A DNA stretch of 64,000 bases. It comes from Myroides sp. N17-2. Its GTDB lineage: Bacteria > Bacteroidota > Bacteroidia > Flavobacteriales > Flavobacteriaceae. The position numbers and the translations under genes were made by a program. Numbering within the stretch: position 1 is the stretch's first letter; each line of letters opens with the position of its first letter. Positions 52,945 through 61,530 of the stretch are shown piece by piece. The notes below the pieces were generated by a model. The model worked only from the letters and a program-made list of their open reading frames with translations, did no database searches and was not told where the DNA came from. The stretch covers positions 1-64,000 of the forward strand of contig NZ_NSGJ01000005.1 of the NCBI RefSeq assembly GCF_002286775.1, in the 5' to 3' direction.

Positions 52945-54294
52945 TTAAAAACTCAACGTAATAACCGTTCCCAACTGTAAATTAGAAGAGATATCAAAGT
53001 CAATATGGTGCTGTTCGAAGATTATCGTAGCTAGGGATAGTCCTATACCACTGCCTTTAATCGTACCTACATTCTTACCTCGATAGAATGTCTGCTTAAT
53101 AAACGCGAGTTCATCCTCAGCGATACCTTTTCCGTTATCAGCAACGATTACTTGTAGTCGATTATCTGTTACAGTTAAAGTAATAGCGATAGGATTGTTA
53201 TTAGAGTACTTTACAGCGTTCTCAATGATGTTATAGAGTGCTAAGTGAATAAGTGTCTCATTTGCTCTAAATTCTAACTTAGAGAAATCCTCTACTTGTA
53301 TGTCTATTTGTATCGTGGTTTTAAACTCTATTAACTTCTCTTGAAGTGCTTCATAGATATTCCAAATTAGCTCATCTATTCTAATCAATCCGTGGTCTTT
53401 CTCCGCGTTCTTTAACCCTGATAACAGCAATAGATTACTTAGGATGTTTTCTATTTTATAGACATTTTCTAAAGCGTCATGTGCTACCTGCTGATACTCT
53501 TCAGGAGTGCGCTCTTTCTGTGCAAAAACTTCCAGATTTCCACTGATAGCAGTTAGTGGTGTTTTAAACTCATGAGAGACATAATTAATAAAATTCTTCT
53601 GTATTAAAAACGTCTCAGATAGGCGAGTTAAGAGGTTGTTATAGGTGGAGATAAGTTCTTCTAGTTCATCATTTGATTTAGGCACTTCTATGCCGTGTTC
53701 TAGGTTAGAATAATTGACTTGATTGACCTGTTTTACGATGTCTTTAATCGGCTTATATGCTATGTTAGAGATATATCTACTAAGGAAATATATCGCTAAT
53801 AAACCTCCGATTAATACTGCAGATAGGATAAGAATTAAGGTTCTCATTTGCCCTATAAAATCAACCGTAGATTCTCTAGTAAAGACTACAAAATCTCCTT
53901 GATTATCGGGGTAGTATATCCCGTAATAGAAGTGCTCTTTGTTCTTAAAATGGTAACTCTTAAGCGCTCTTACCTTATTTAATTCTTCTCTCGTTAGGAT
54001 GGGATCTTCTGTTAAAGCACCATAGGCTAGTTCACCACTATCATTATAGACAGCGACATTCTTAGACTGTATAGCAGCTCTAAATTCTTCTTTGATTACA
54101 GAGTGTTCACTTTGGGACAACTCGTCTTGTTCTAAGTAATAGATAGCCGAGAGCAGGGTAGTATTTTTAAGTGATCTATTAATCGAGTCTTGCATTTTCG
54201 AGAAATAAGCAAAGAAAATCAATAAAGAAGCAACCAAAAAAACAATACCAAAGGCAATCGTACTATAGGTGGTAAGACGAGTTCGTAAATTCAT
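52945..54294 (-). CDS. Sensor histidine kinase
   Basis: A 449-residue two-pass membrane kinase. Membrane segments lie at about 11-31 and 150-172, with a periplasmic sensor of about 115 residues between them and a HAMP-like region at about 172-225. HisKA has H241 in NYVSHEFKTPLTAI; HATPase has the N box NIIENAVKYS, DNGKGI and GSGIGLSLA. All catalytic elements are intact. It starts 3 bp after its response regulator gene and is co-transcribed with the hut genes. Confidence 0.94.
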   Translation of the reverse strand: MNLRTRLTTYSTIAFGIVFLVASLLIFFAYFSKMQDSINRSLKNTTLLSAIYYLEQDELSQSEHSVIKEEFRAAIQSKNVAVYNDSGELAYGALTEDPILTREELNKVRALKSYHFKNKEHFYYGIYYPDNQGDFVVFTRESTVDFIGQMRTLILILSAVLIGGLLAIYFLSRYISNIAYKPIKDIVKQVNQVNYSNLEHGIEVPKSNDELEELISTYNNLLTRLSETFLIQKNFINYVSHEFKTPLTAISGNLEVFAQKERTPEEYQQVAHDALENVYKIENILSNLLLLSGLKNAEKDHGLIRIDELIWNIYEALQEKLIEFKTTIQIDIQVEDFSKLEFRANETLIHLALYNIIENAVKYSNNNPIAITLTVTDNRLQVIVADNGKGIAEDELAFIKQTFYRGKNVGTIKGSGIGLSLATIIFEQHHIDFDISSNLQLGTVITLSF

Positions 54295-54297
54295 AAG

Positions 54298-54972
54298 TTA
54301 TTCTTGTAGCATATAGCCCGTTCCTTTAATAGTGTGGATTAGTTTACCATCTGATTCATTAATCTTATTTCGCAGATAAGAGATATAGACGTCTACCACA
54401 TTTGTATTGGTGTCAAACTGAATACCCCATACACGCTCTAGTATCTGCATACGAGAGACTACACGATCCTTATTCTCTAGTAAGAATAAGAGTAGTTTAT
54501 ATTCACGTGGAGAGAGATCTATCTGTTTATCATTCTGAGTGACCAAGTGTTTCTCAGGGTCTACTTTCAGGTTGCGACAGATATATACTTGTTCTTTCTT
54601 TTCGTAATTAAATTTAGTACGTCTCGTCAATGCATTAATGCGAGAGAGTAGTTCACTAAAGTGAAAAGGCTTAGTTAGATAATCATCTGCACCACTGTCT
54701 AGTGCAGATATTTTATCCGATGTTTCACTAAGTGCACTTAACATTAAGATAGGAGTATAGTTCTTCTTAAAACGAATCATTTTAGTTAACTGTATACCAT
54801 CTATACCGGGTAGCATAATATCCATAAGAATAAGGTCCCAATCATTATTTAAGACTAGTTCTCTAGCTTCTTCCCCAGTTGAGGCAAGCTGTACTTGCAT
54901 TCCGTTCTCTTCTAAACCCTTGACGATAAAGTCGCTTATACGCGAATCGTCTTCCACAAGTAATATATTCAA
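54298..54972 (-). CDS. OmpR-family response regulator
   Basis: A 224-residue regulator with receiver domain (acidic pair E7/D8-D9, acceptor D51 in LMDIMLPGIDG, K101 in LTKPF) and a C-terminal winged helix (DLSPREYKLLLFLLENKDRVVSR, VWGIQFDTNTNVVDVYISYLRNKI, IHTIKGTGYML). It begins 2 bp after the hutG stop and 3 bp before the kinase, so hutI, hutG and this pair form one transcript. That suggests the pair responds to, or is induced with, histidine breakdown. Confidence 0.95.
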   Translation of the reverse strand: MNILLVEDDSRISDFIVKGLEENGMQVQLASTGEEARELVLNNDWDLILMDIMLPGIDGIQLTKMIRFKKNYTPILMLSALSETSDKISALDSGADDYLTKPFHFSELLSRINALTRRTKFNYEKKEQVYICRNLKVDPEKHLVTQNDKQIDLSPREYKLLLFLLENKDRVVSRMQILERVWGIQFDTNTNVVDVYISYLRNKINESDGKLIHTIKGTGYMLQE

Positions 54973-54974
54973 GG

Positions 54975-56018
54975 CTAAATTCTTTCTGTATTTGATTTCA
55001 TAAAATCGGTTACTAAGTACGCGATTAGTTTACCTACTAATGCTGTATTCTGTTCTGCATCTAGAGAAGGCGCACCTTCACAAATGTGGATATATCCTGC
55101 ATATCTAGATTTGGCAAAGTAATGAATAAACTGTCTTAGTCTCTCTGCTGAGAACCCTGTAGGAGTTATCGCACTACTAGCTACTAATGGCACTGCGTCT
55201 AGATCTATTTCGATTCCGTACGTATTATTATCTATGTGTTTTTGAGCAGTAATTAGTTCTGTATCAAAAGACTTCTCTTTTCGGATGCGTATCTGCTCGT
55301 ATGTATTATACTTTACTCGATCTGCATTTAACTTTATTTCATTAAAGACTGTCTTAGAAGTATAGTTCTCATGTAGCCCAAAGATAAAGTAGTTCTTTAA
55401 GAACCCTTCTTCAAAAGCGTAAGAGAACCCATTGCCGCTATGACGTCCCTCTAGTGGTCTGAAGTCTGTATGTGCATCAAAGTTAACTACGTTAATAGGC
55501 TTGCCTTTTGCTAGAGCAACTCCTTTGATATTGCCATAAGAGTTATTATGTCCACCGCCGATTATGATAGGGATTTTACCTGCCTTAACGATATTAGCTA
55601 TCGTGTGTGATACTTCCTTATCTATAAGAGAGACAAGTTCAAATAATCTTTTGCGATCTTCTCTGTTGTTTGGATCTAGCTTGTTTGCTTCTTCTTGTTC
55701 TTCACTAAAGTCAAGATGTCCTAGTAGAGTAACCCAACTTCCTTTGCAAAAGCGGTTATGTTGAATATTTAAAAAGCTATTTAAAAAAGACTGCCATGCA
55801 GACGAAGCTCCAGTACGTCCTAGGTTAGCCTTAACACCGATATCTTCAGGAATACCTACTACGACATAACGCGCGTCTAAAGTAGTTAGTTCATTCTGCC
55901 AGTTGTCATCAGATTCTAATATATGTACTCGTTCTCCAAACTTGATTTCACCACTTCTAAATTTAGTTAGTGAAGCAAGGTCACTTTTTTTGAATAGTTT
56001 GAGTTTTTGTTTATTCAT
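54975..56018 (-). CDS. hutG: Formimidoylglutamase HutG
   Basis: A 347-residue Mn-dependent ureohydrolase that splits N-formimidoyl-L-glutamate to glutamate and formamide, the last step of one histidine-degradation route. Metal ligands are visible: H157 in GGGHNNSYGN, D181/H183/D185 in NFDAHTDFRP, and D272/D274 in IEIDLDAV. Neighbouring hutI makes the formimidoylglutamase assignment more likely than arginase or agmatinase. It lies 52 bp after hutI and 2 bp before the response regulator. hutH and hutU are not in the window. Confidence 0.9.
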   Translation of the reverse strand: MNKQKLKLFKKSDLASLTKFRSGEIKFGERVHILESDDNWQNELTTLDARYVVVGIPEDIGVKANLGRTGASSAWQSFLNSFLNIQHNRFCKGSWVTLLGHLDFSEEQEEANKLDPNNREDRKRLFELVSLIDKEVSHTIANIVKAGKIPIIIGGGHNNSYGNIKGVALAKGKPINVVNFDAHTDFRPLEGRHSGNGFSYAFEEGFLKNYFIFGLHENYTSKTVFNEIKLNADRVKYNTYEQIRIRKEKSFDTELITAQKHIDNNTYGIEIDLDAVPLVASSAITPTGFSAERLRQFIHYFAKSRYAGYIHICEGAPSLDAEQNTALVGKLIAYLVTDFMKSNTERI

Positions 56019-56070
56019 AATCAGTAGAGTATTGTGCTGTTTTACTTATGTTGTCGCTTTAATGATAACC

Positions 56071-57315
56071 TTATATATTTTGTACTTTTCCATTTAGAAT
56101 TACCTGATCAATATTATTAGTACCGAATGCGTAAGGTAGTTCATAGAACGAATGTAATGGTTTTGTTATAATTATGCTTGCTTTTTTGCCTTTAGTTATA
56201 CTTCCATACTCTTTTTGTACCCCCATAGCATACGCACCATTGATTGTAGCAGCATTAATAGCCTCTTCAGGAGTCATCTTCATTTTAATACACGCTGTTG
56301 CTACGACGAAGTTCATATTACCTGAAGGCGTCGTCCCCGGATTAGAATCAGAAGCTAAAGCTAGTGGTAGCCCCGCATCTATCATCTTACGCGCAGGAGT
56401 ATAAGGGATAGAAATAAAGAAAGAACATGTAGGTAGAGCTACAGGCATTGTTATACTTCCTTTTAATATTTCGATATCTTCATCAGTTACTATTTCCAAG
56501 TGATCTACCGATAAGGCGCCATTCTTAACACAAGTCTCTATACCACCGATGGCAGTGAATTGGTTAACGTGTACTTTAGCGATTAAGCCATAAGCCTGTC
56601 CCGCTTTTATAATGCGTTCTGTCTCTTCACAAGAGAAATATCCTGTCTCTAAGAAAGCATCTACATATTCTGCCAAGTTCTCTTTAGCGATAGCAGGTAT
56701 CATCTCGTTTACGATAAGATCTATATATCCCTGATGATTATCTTTATAGACAGTAGGGAAGGCGTGAGCCCCTAAGAATGTAGCTTTGATTGCGATAGGA
56801 TAGTTGTCTTTTAGCCTCTTGATTACTCTAAGCATTTTTAGTTCAGCTTCTAGCGTTAGCCCATATCCTGACTTAATTTCTACAGCTCCAGTTCCTTGAC
56901 TAATGACTTCTTCTAATCTTTTGCAAGATTGTTTGTATAGATCTTCTTCTGTAGTCTCTTGTAACTTTTTAGCAGAGTTTAGTATTCCACCCCCTCTATT
57001 AAAAATCTCCTCATAGCTAAGTCCGTTGATTCGATCTACGAATTCTAGTTCTCGGTTACCTGAATAGACTAGGTGAGTATGGCTATCAGCCCAAGTTGGT
57101 AAGACAGTTTTTCCTGTGGCGTCAATCACTAGATCCATATTGTCTGTATTCGGACATTCATTCATTACCCCGTAGTCTAGGATGATATCGTCCTCTATTA
57201 ATAGGTAGGCATTATCAAGTTTAGGAAGTATCCCCATTGCTGATCCCTCTAGTTTATCTATAGATTCTTCTCTAACTTGAAGTATTTCTTTAATATTTAT
57301 AAGTAGTGTTTTCAT
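56071..57315 (-). CDS. hutI: Imidazolonepropionase HutI
   Basis: A 414-residue amidohydrolase that opens imidazolone-5-propionate to N-formimidoyl-L-glutamate in histidine catabolism. It has the metal motif DSHTHLVYSGNRELEF with H79 and H81, an internal HVNQF with a further His (about 252), and the catalytic Asp in ALASDSNPGTTPSGNM (about 326-341). It is first of a four-gene minus-strand operon with hutG and a two-component system. The -7 element TAAATTTG at 57379-57386 lies 63 bp upstream. Confidence 0.95.
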   Translation of the reverse strand: MKTLLINIKEILQVREESIDKLEGSAMGILPKLDNAYLLIEDDIILDYGVMNECPNTDNMDLVIDATGKTVLPTWADSHTHLVYSGNRELEFVDRINGLSYEEIFNRGGGILNSAKKLQETTEEDLYKQSCKRLEEVISQGTGAVEIKSGYGLTLEAELKMLRVIKRLKDNYPIAIKATFLGAHAFPTVYKDNHQGYIDLIVNEMIPAIAKENLAEYVDAFLETGYFSCEETERIIKAGQAYGLIAKVHVNQFTAIGGIETCVKNGALSVDHLEIVTDEDIEILKGSITMPVALPTCSFFISIPYTPARKMIDAGLPLALASDSNPGTTPSGNMNFVVATACIKMKMTPEEAINAATINGAYAMGVQKEYGSITKGKKASIIITKPLHSFYELPYAFGTNNIDQVILNGKVQNI

Positions 57316-57378
57316 GACTGTCTGTGTTGTTTTTTAGTTTTAAAATAGAATAAAAGTGTAAAATCTTTTACCTTTAAG

Positions 57379-57386
57379 CAAATTTA
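57379..57386 (-). promoter_or_regulatory. -7 element TAAATTTG for the hut operon
   Basis: Minus-strand TAnnTTTG match upstream of hutI, overlapping the leader of the divergent corA gene; control of one may affect the other. Confidence 0.45.
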
Positions 57387-57392
57387 CAAAAT

Positions 57393-58478
57393 GTGAGACG
57401 AGTTAAATATAAGAAAACTAGAAAACTTCAGCCCAATTCTCTTGAATATTCAGGTTCTTTTCCTGATGTTCCTATCTCAATGCAGCTATTTATCTATGAT
57501 GAGAATACTTTTGAAGAGTATAATGATTTAAGTTTAAAAGAGATAGAGCAAATAATGGAGACTGCTTCGCCTAGTGCTATAAAGTGGTTCAACTTACACG
57601 GTTTGCACGATATTGAGCTATTAAAAGAAGTGGGTAATTTCTTTAGCATAGAATCTTACATTATGGCAGAGATACTTAACTTCTCTAGGAGAACTAGGGT
57701 AGAAGAGTTAGAAAATACATTGTTCTTTAGTGTTAAGGCTATTCTACCTTATAGTAATGAGGAAACTATTTTAGATGTAGAACAGATTAGTTTTATATTA
57801 CAGGATAATGTACTGCTGTCTTTTCAAGAGAAAAGAGGGTCATTCTTTAATCTAATTAGAGAGAGAATTCGCACTAAAACAGGCCAAATTAGAAAGAAAG
57901 ATTCAGGATATTTATTATATGGACTGTTAGATTCACTTATGGAAAGCTACTTTACGGCATTGGATTTTATAGAAGATAATGTAGAGCATGTATTAGTAGA
58001 AGCTAGAACCAAATATCACCATGATGTATTAGTACGAATAGAAGAGTATACACAACAACTTCAAGAGGTGAAACGTGCGATTATCCCTTTGAGAGAGGTG
58101 TTATATAATCTTAAGACACAGCATGATAAGAAGAGTGTAGACTGCGTGATTAGTAAGAACAGCATCGGATTCTTTGATCGATTACAATATAAGAGTTTCG
58201 AAATGTTAGATCAGATAGATTATAATCTAAACAAATTAGATAGTGCGACTAACTATTTCTTCTCATCACAGAGCAATCGTATGAATGAGATCATGAAAGT
58301 ATTAACTATTGTGTCTGTTATCTTTATTCCGTTAACTTTTATCGTAGGGGTATATGGAATGAACTTTGAGAATATGCCTGAATTAAAATCAGAAAACGGA
58401 TATTTCTATACGATAGGGGCTATGGTAGTGCTTGTTCTTGTTATGATTAGCTATTTTAAATGGAAGAAGTGGTTTTAA
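57393..58478 (+). CDS. corA: CorA-family Mg2+/Co2+ transporter
   Basis: A 361-residue inner-membrane channel. It has an N-terminal cytosolic alpha/beta domain, a long stalk helix (about 190-290) and two C-terminal membrane segments. The pore motif GMN is present in VGVYGMNFENMPE (about 327-339), and the basic tail FKWKKWF ends the protein. The frame starts at GTG 57393 because the nearby ATG at 57391 is out of frame and stops at once; a later Met (about residue 30) is a less likely start. The gene is divergent from hutI with only 77 bp between. Confidence 0.93.
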   Translation: MRRVKYKKTRKLQPNSLEYSGSFPDVPISMQLFIYDENTFEEYNDLSLKEIEQIMETASPSAIKWFNLHGLHDIELLKEVGNFFSIESYIMAEILNFSRRTRVEELENTLFFSVKAILPYSNEETILDVEQISFILQDNVLLSFQEKRGSFFNLIRERIRTKTGQIRKKDSGYLLYGLLDSLMESYFTALDFIEDNVEHVLVEARTKYHHDVLVRIEEYTQQLQEVKRAIIPLREVLYNLKTQHDKKSVDCVISKNSIGFFDRLQYKSFEMLDQIDYNLNKLDSATNYFFSSQSNRMNEIMKVLTIVSVIFIPLTFIVGVYGMNFENMPELKSENGYFYTIGAMVVLVLVMISYFKWKKWF

Positions 58479-58491
58479 CTTCTTGTGAATT

Positions 58492-59067
58492 ATGATTGTA
58501 GTTATACTGTTTGTATTAGTTAGTCTTCTTTGTTTCGTTTTTTATAAGAATCAATGGCTATATATGAGAGGTGGTGAGCATGTCAAGTTAGTGATATGGA
58601 TGAGAGAGAATATGCATATAACCACTTCAAAAGCTGTTGGATATATCCGATCATTTGTCTTATTCTTATTTATGGGAATACTGATTAGCGCAGTATATTT
58701 AAATTATTTCTATTTACCTGAATATCAGATTAAATTAGATTCTGAAGCTGATGTATTCGTGCAGATTCGGGAGATAGGGGGAGATATAGCTGATAAAGTA
58801 GCCTTGTTTTTTAAAGAGAACACATGGGCGGTTTATATACTGTTCTTATCGATTGCTATTTATTGGAACTATAGTAGCTTTAAAGATAAGGAGTGGGTAT
58901 ATGAGCATAGACACCCTTCTAGAAGAACGACAGTGTATATCATCAGAGAGCTTTTTGGTAAGAAAGTATCTCGCATCATTAATATTATTATGTCAACGTC
59001 TTTCTTATTGATGATCTTAGGAGCAACGATATATCACTTCTACGAAACTTATTTTATCACAAAGTAA
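58492..59067 (+). CDS. Hypothetical multi-pass membrane protein
   Basis: A 191-residue protein with membrane segments at about 2-18, 50-70, 112-127 and 165-185. A cytosolic basic stretch follows the third (EHRHPSRRTTVYIIRELFGKK). No family recognised. It is 13 bp after corA and co-transcribed, so it may assist or regulate metal transport, by position only. Confidence 0.7.
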   Translation: MIVVILFVLVSLLCFVFYKNQWLYMRGGEHVKLVIWMRENMHITTSKAVGYIRSFVLFLFMGILISAVYLNYFYLPEYQIKLDSEADVFVQIREIGGDIADKVALFFKENTWAVYILFLSIAIYWNYSSFKDKEWVYEHRHPSRRTTVYIIRELFGKKVSRIINIIMSTSFLLMILGATIYHFYETYFITK

Positions 59068-59089
59068 GTTCAACTAGTTATAGAAAGGG

Positions 59090-59575
59090 ATCTTGACTTT
59101 TTAAAGAAGATAACTCACTTTAGTCAATCCCCGCCATATATGCTCAATTTAAATTCCTAACTTTACAGTTCTATACTCATTTCTATTTCATTAGAAATCA
59201 ACGATCTTAATCCAAACAAGATTTAGGATTTTATCACTTATCTCAAGACAAAACTACCTTATTTATCTACTACTCTCTATGAAGTTGCCATGTAGCTTTA
59301 TATGAAAGTATATTGACAGCATCGTGTATGCATAATGACTCCATTAAAAAGGCTGTTCTAATGGAGTCACTATGGACTCATTATGGACTCACTATGGACT
59401 CACTCAAACCAAGACTGCATAAAAGTCCCTATTCTAGCCTACTAACAAATGATATGATTATTTTTAAATATTGACCTAGAAGAATGGTCTGAAAAATTCC
59501 AATAAAACTGATATTCATTGCTTTGCAAAGATAGGTGTTAAAAACCAAACCTTTTTAATACACCCGTATATTTTG
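59090..59575 (-). repeat. Long dispersed repeat (family 2), copy B
   Basis: Reverse-orientation homologue of 9777-10242. The iterons (TATGGACTCAC type, 59361-59404), the hairpin arms TGACTCCATTA / TAATGGAGTCA (59336-59369), the CATCGTGTATGC block and the outer edge TACACCCGTATA are all kept. The two copies face each other across 49 kb, a geometry that could support inversion of the segment. Confidence 0.8.
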
Positions 59576-59728
59576 CTATAAATTAAATAGACTAATGCTT
59601 TATTTACTAACTTTCGTTGTTTAAGCAGTAGAATTGATATGCTTTTAACTAGCTGTTTTACTTAGTATCTTATGGGTAATATTAATGTAATTACAGAGTA
59701 AATTAGAAAGTTAAGATGACTTTAAGAC
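59576..59728. other. Intergenic, nothing recognised
   Basis: AT-rich spacer between repeat copy B and the candidate RNA terminator. Confidence 0.35.
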
Positions 59729-59963
59729 AAAAAAAAGCTCTATCAACAACAATAGAGCTTTATAATAGGAAACAACATTATAACTTAAATAGAACATAGT
59801 TCTATGATAGTTCGTATCGAGAATCTCCATTTGTTTATTTAAAACAAAGAGGAGTGATATAGGTTCTATTTATAATATTATCTGAACAGACATCTCTGCA
59901 CTTATCAAATCTTTACTACAAGAACCTTAGTTATTTAAGAAGGATTATCTTCTTATATACTTA
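59729..59963 (-). ncRNA. Candidate structured non-coding RNA, about 235 nt
   Basis: A minus-strand unit with its own promoter and terminator and no ORF. The -7 element TACTTTTG lies at 59969-59976. The proposed transcript contains GGTTCT pairing with AGAACC (59921-59926 with 59862-59867), a hairpin with arms CTCC..TTTGTTT and AAACAAA..GGAG (59825-59854), a palindrome ATAGAACTATGTTCTAT (59789-59805) and finally a terminator, AAAGCTCTAT / ATAGAGCTTT plus T8 (59729-59761). A small regulatory RNA, possibly 6S-like, would fit, but no family can be confirmed by eye. Confidence 0.5.
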
Positions 59964-59968
59964 CAGGA

Positions 59969-59976
59969 CAAAAGTA
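59969..59976 (-). promoter_or_regulatory. -7 element TACTTTTG for the candidate RNA
   Basis: Minus-strand TAnnTTTG match. No -33 TTG at the usual distance. Confidence 0.4.
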
Positions 59977-60441
59977 TGCAAAAGGCATTGGATAATTTCC
60001 TAAACAGACGCTAAAACTTACTAAAAGAGTGCTTTTTGCGAATAAAATATAGGGATTGTTAATCTATATTGCTTACTTCTTCAAATTATACTAAAAGCAA
60101 TGCGCTTTTCTAATTAAATAATAAAAATCCTAGGCGTATTCGTTTGTCAGTCAATGTCTTTTTTAACTTAATAGTAGTTTTAGGTAATTTTTGTTGAATA
60201 ATATTTAACAACTAGGGCATAAACTACTTAGATAATACTGAATATTTACTTCTTAATCTACATTAAGCAATCTTGATTTAATAAGTGGTATCTTTATACT
60301 ACTTAAAAACTAGGTCAGTTCACTGATAATTAATTTATTAAAGAACCTCTAACTATTATTGTAGATATAAAGAGAAATAGGGTAGAGTTAATGGATAGTT
60401 TTAAGTTTAAGATAGTATTAATAAGATTAAAGAAAGAAGAT
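59977..60441. other. Intergenic region before the LLM oxidoreductase
   Basis: AT-rich. It includes the inverted repeat TTGTTGAATAA / TATTTAACAA near 60190-60212 and TATCTTTA at 60289-60296 as a weak promoter. No gene. Confidence 0.4.
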
Positions 60442-61476
60442 ATGGAAATAGGAATAAGTATGTTTGGAGATCTTAGATTTGACAAACAAAGTAACAAGTA
60501 CCAACTAGCAGGTCAACGTATAAAAGAGATTATAGAAGAAGTGAAGTTGATGGATGAAGTAGGGTTAGATGTATTCGGAATAGGAGAGCATCATCGTGAG
60601 GACTATGCTGTATCAGCTCCTGATATTATCTTAGCAGGTGCTGCTACTGTAACTAAGAATATTAAACTAACGAGTGCAGTAACAGTATTGAGTTCTGATG
60701 ATCCTGTACGTGTATATGAGGCATTCTCTTCTATAAACGCCTTATCAGGAGGCAGAGCGGAGATAACAGTAGGTAGAGGTAGTTTTATAGAATCATTTCC
60801 ACTGTTTGGATATGATTTAAATGATTACAACGAATTGTTTACAGAGAAATTAAACTTACTGTTAAACGTTAATTTGGCTGAAGGTCCATTGACGTGGACA
60901 GGTAAACACCGCCCTTCTCTAAAAGAACAAGAAGTATTCCCACGAAGCGAAAGTCCCCTAGATATATGGATAGCCGCAGGTGGAACACCAGAGTCTGTAC
61001 TAAGAGCAGCTAAGTTAGGTTTGCCATTGGTATTTGCCATTATAGGAGGGATGCCTGAACAGTATAAACCTTTCTTTGACTACTATAAAGCAGAGTATAT
61101 CAATGCAGGGCACGATGTTAGCAAAATGCAAGTGGCAACACATTCACACGGATTAATAGGCGTAGATGGCACTGCATTATCTAAAGCGTATTACCCAACA
61201 TATAAGGAACAAATGGATCGCATAGGTGCTTCTCGTGGATGGCAACCTTATACTTATGAGCAATATGAGGGGGGAAGAAGTAGAGATGGGGCATTATTTA
61301 TAGGAGACCCTAATCAAGTAGTAGATAAAATATTATATCACCAAGAGATGTTTGGGTTGACAAGATGGTTAATGCACAGTGATTTAGGTGCGCCAGATCA
61401 TTTGACTCAAATGAAATCAATAGAATTATTAGGAACTAAGGTAGCGCCTGAAGTTAGAAAGGCACTGTCTAAATAA
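60442..61476 (+). CDS. LLM-class flavin-dependent oxidoreductase
   Basis: A 344-residue luciferase-like monooxygenase (TIM barrel, reduced flavin). It begins MEIGISMFGDLRF, the typical start of the group, then GLDVFGIGEHHREDYAVSAP (substrate/flavin loop), VTVLSSDDPVRVYEAFSSINALSGGRAEITVGRGSF, and IWIAAGGTPESVLRAAKLGLPL. The open frame runs 17 codons upstream to another ATG at 60391, but the extension is not family-like and a purine-rich AAAGAAAGAAGAT precedes 60442. The reaction is unknown. Confidence 0.88.
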   Translation: MEIGISMFGDLRFDKQSNKYQLAGQRIKEIIEEVKLMDEVGLDVFGIGEHHREDYAVSAPDIILAGAATVTKNIKLTSAVTVLSSDDPVRVYEAFSSINALSGGRAEITVGRGSFIESFPLFGYDLNDYNELFTEKLNLLLNVNLAEGPLTWTGKHRPSLKEQEVFPRSESPLDIWIAAGGTPESVLRAAKLGLPLVFAIIGGMPEQYKPFFDYYKAEYINAGHDVSKMQVATHSHGLIGVDGTALSKAYYPTYKEQMDRIGASRGWQPYTYEQYEGGRSRDGALFIGDPNQVVDKILYHQEMFGLTRWLMHSDLGAPDHLTQMKSIELLGTKVAPEVRKALSK

Positions 61477-61485
61477 TGATAATCT

Positions 61486-61530
61486 ATAATCCCCCATCAG
61501 ATTTACAACATCAGATGGGGGATTATTTTA
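61486..61530. terminator. Bidirectional terminator
   Basis: 13-bp perfect stem ATAATCCCCCATC / GATGGGGGATTAT between convergent genes; the tail is weakly T-rich on the plus strand. Confidence 0.85.

Noticed and set aside
59729-59963. Firm 6S RNA assignment
   Set aside because: Promoter, stems and terminator are present, but the long closing helix with a central bubble could not be traced by eye.
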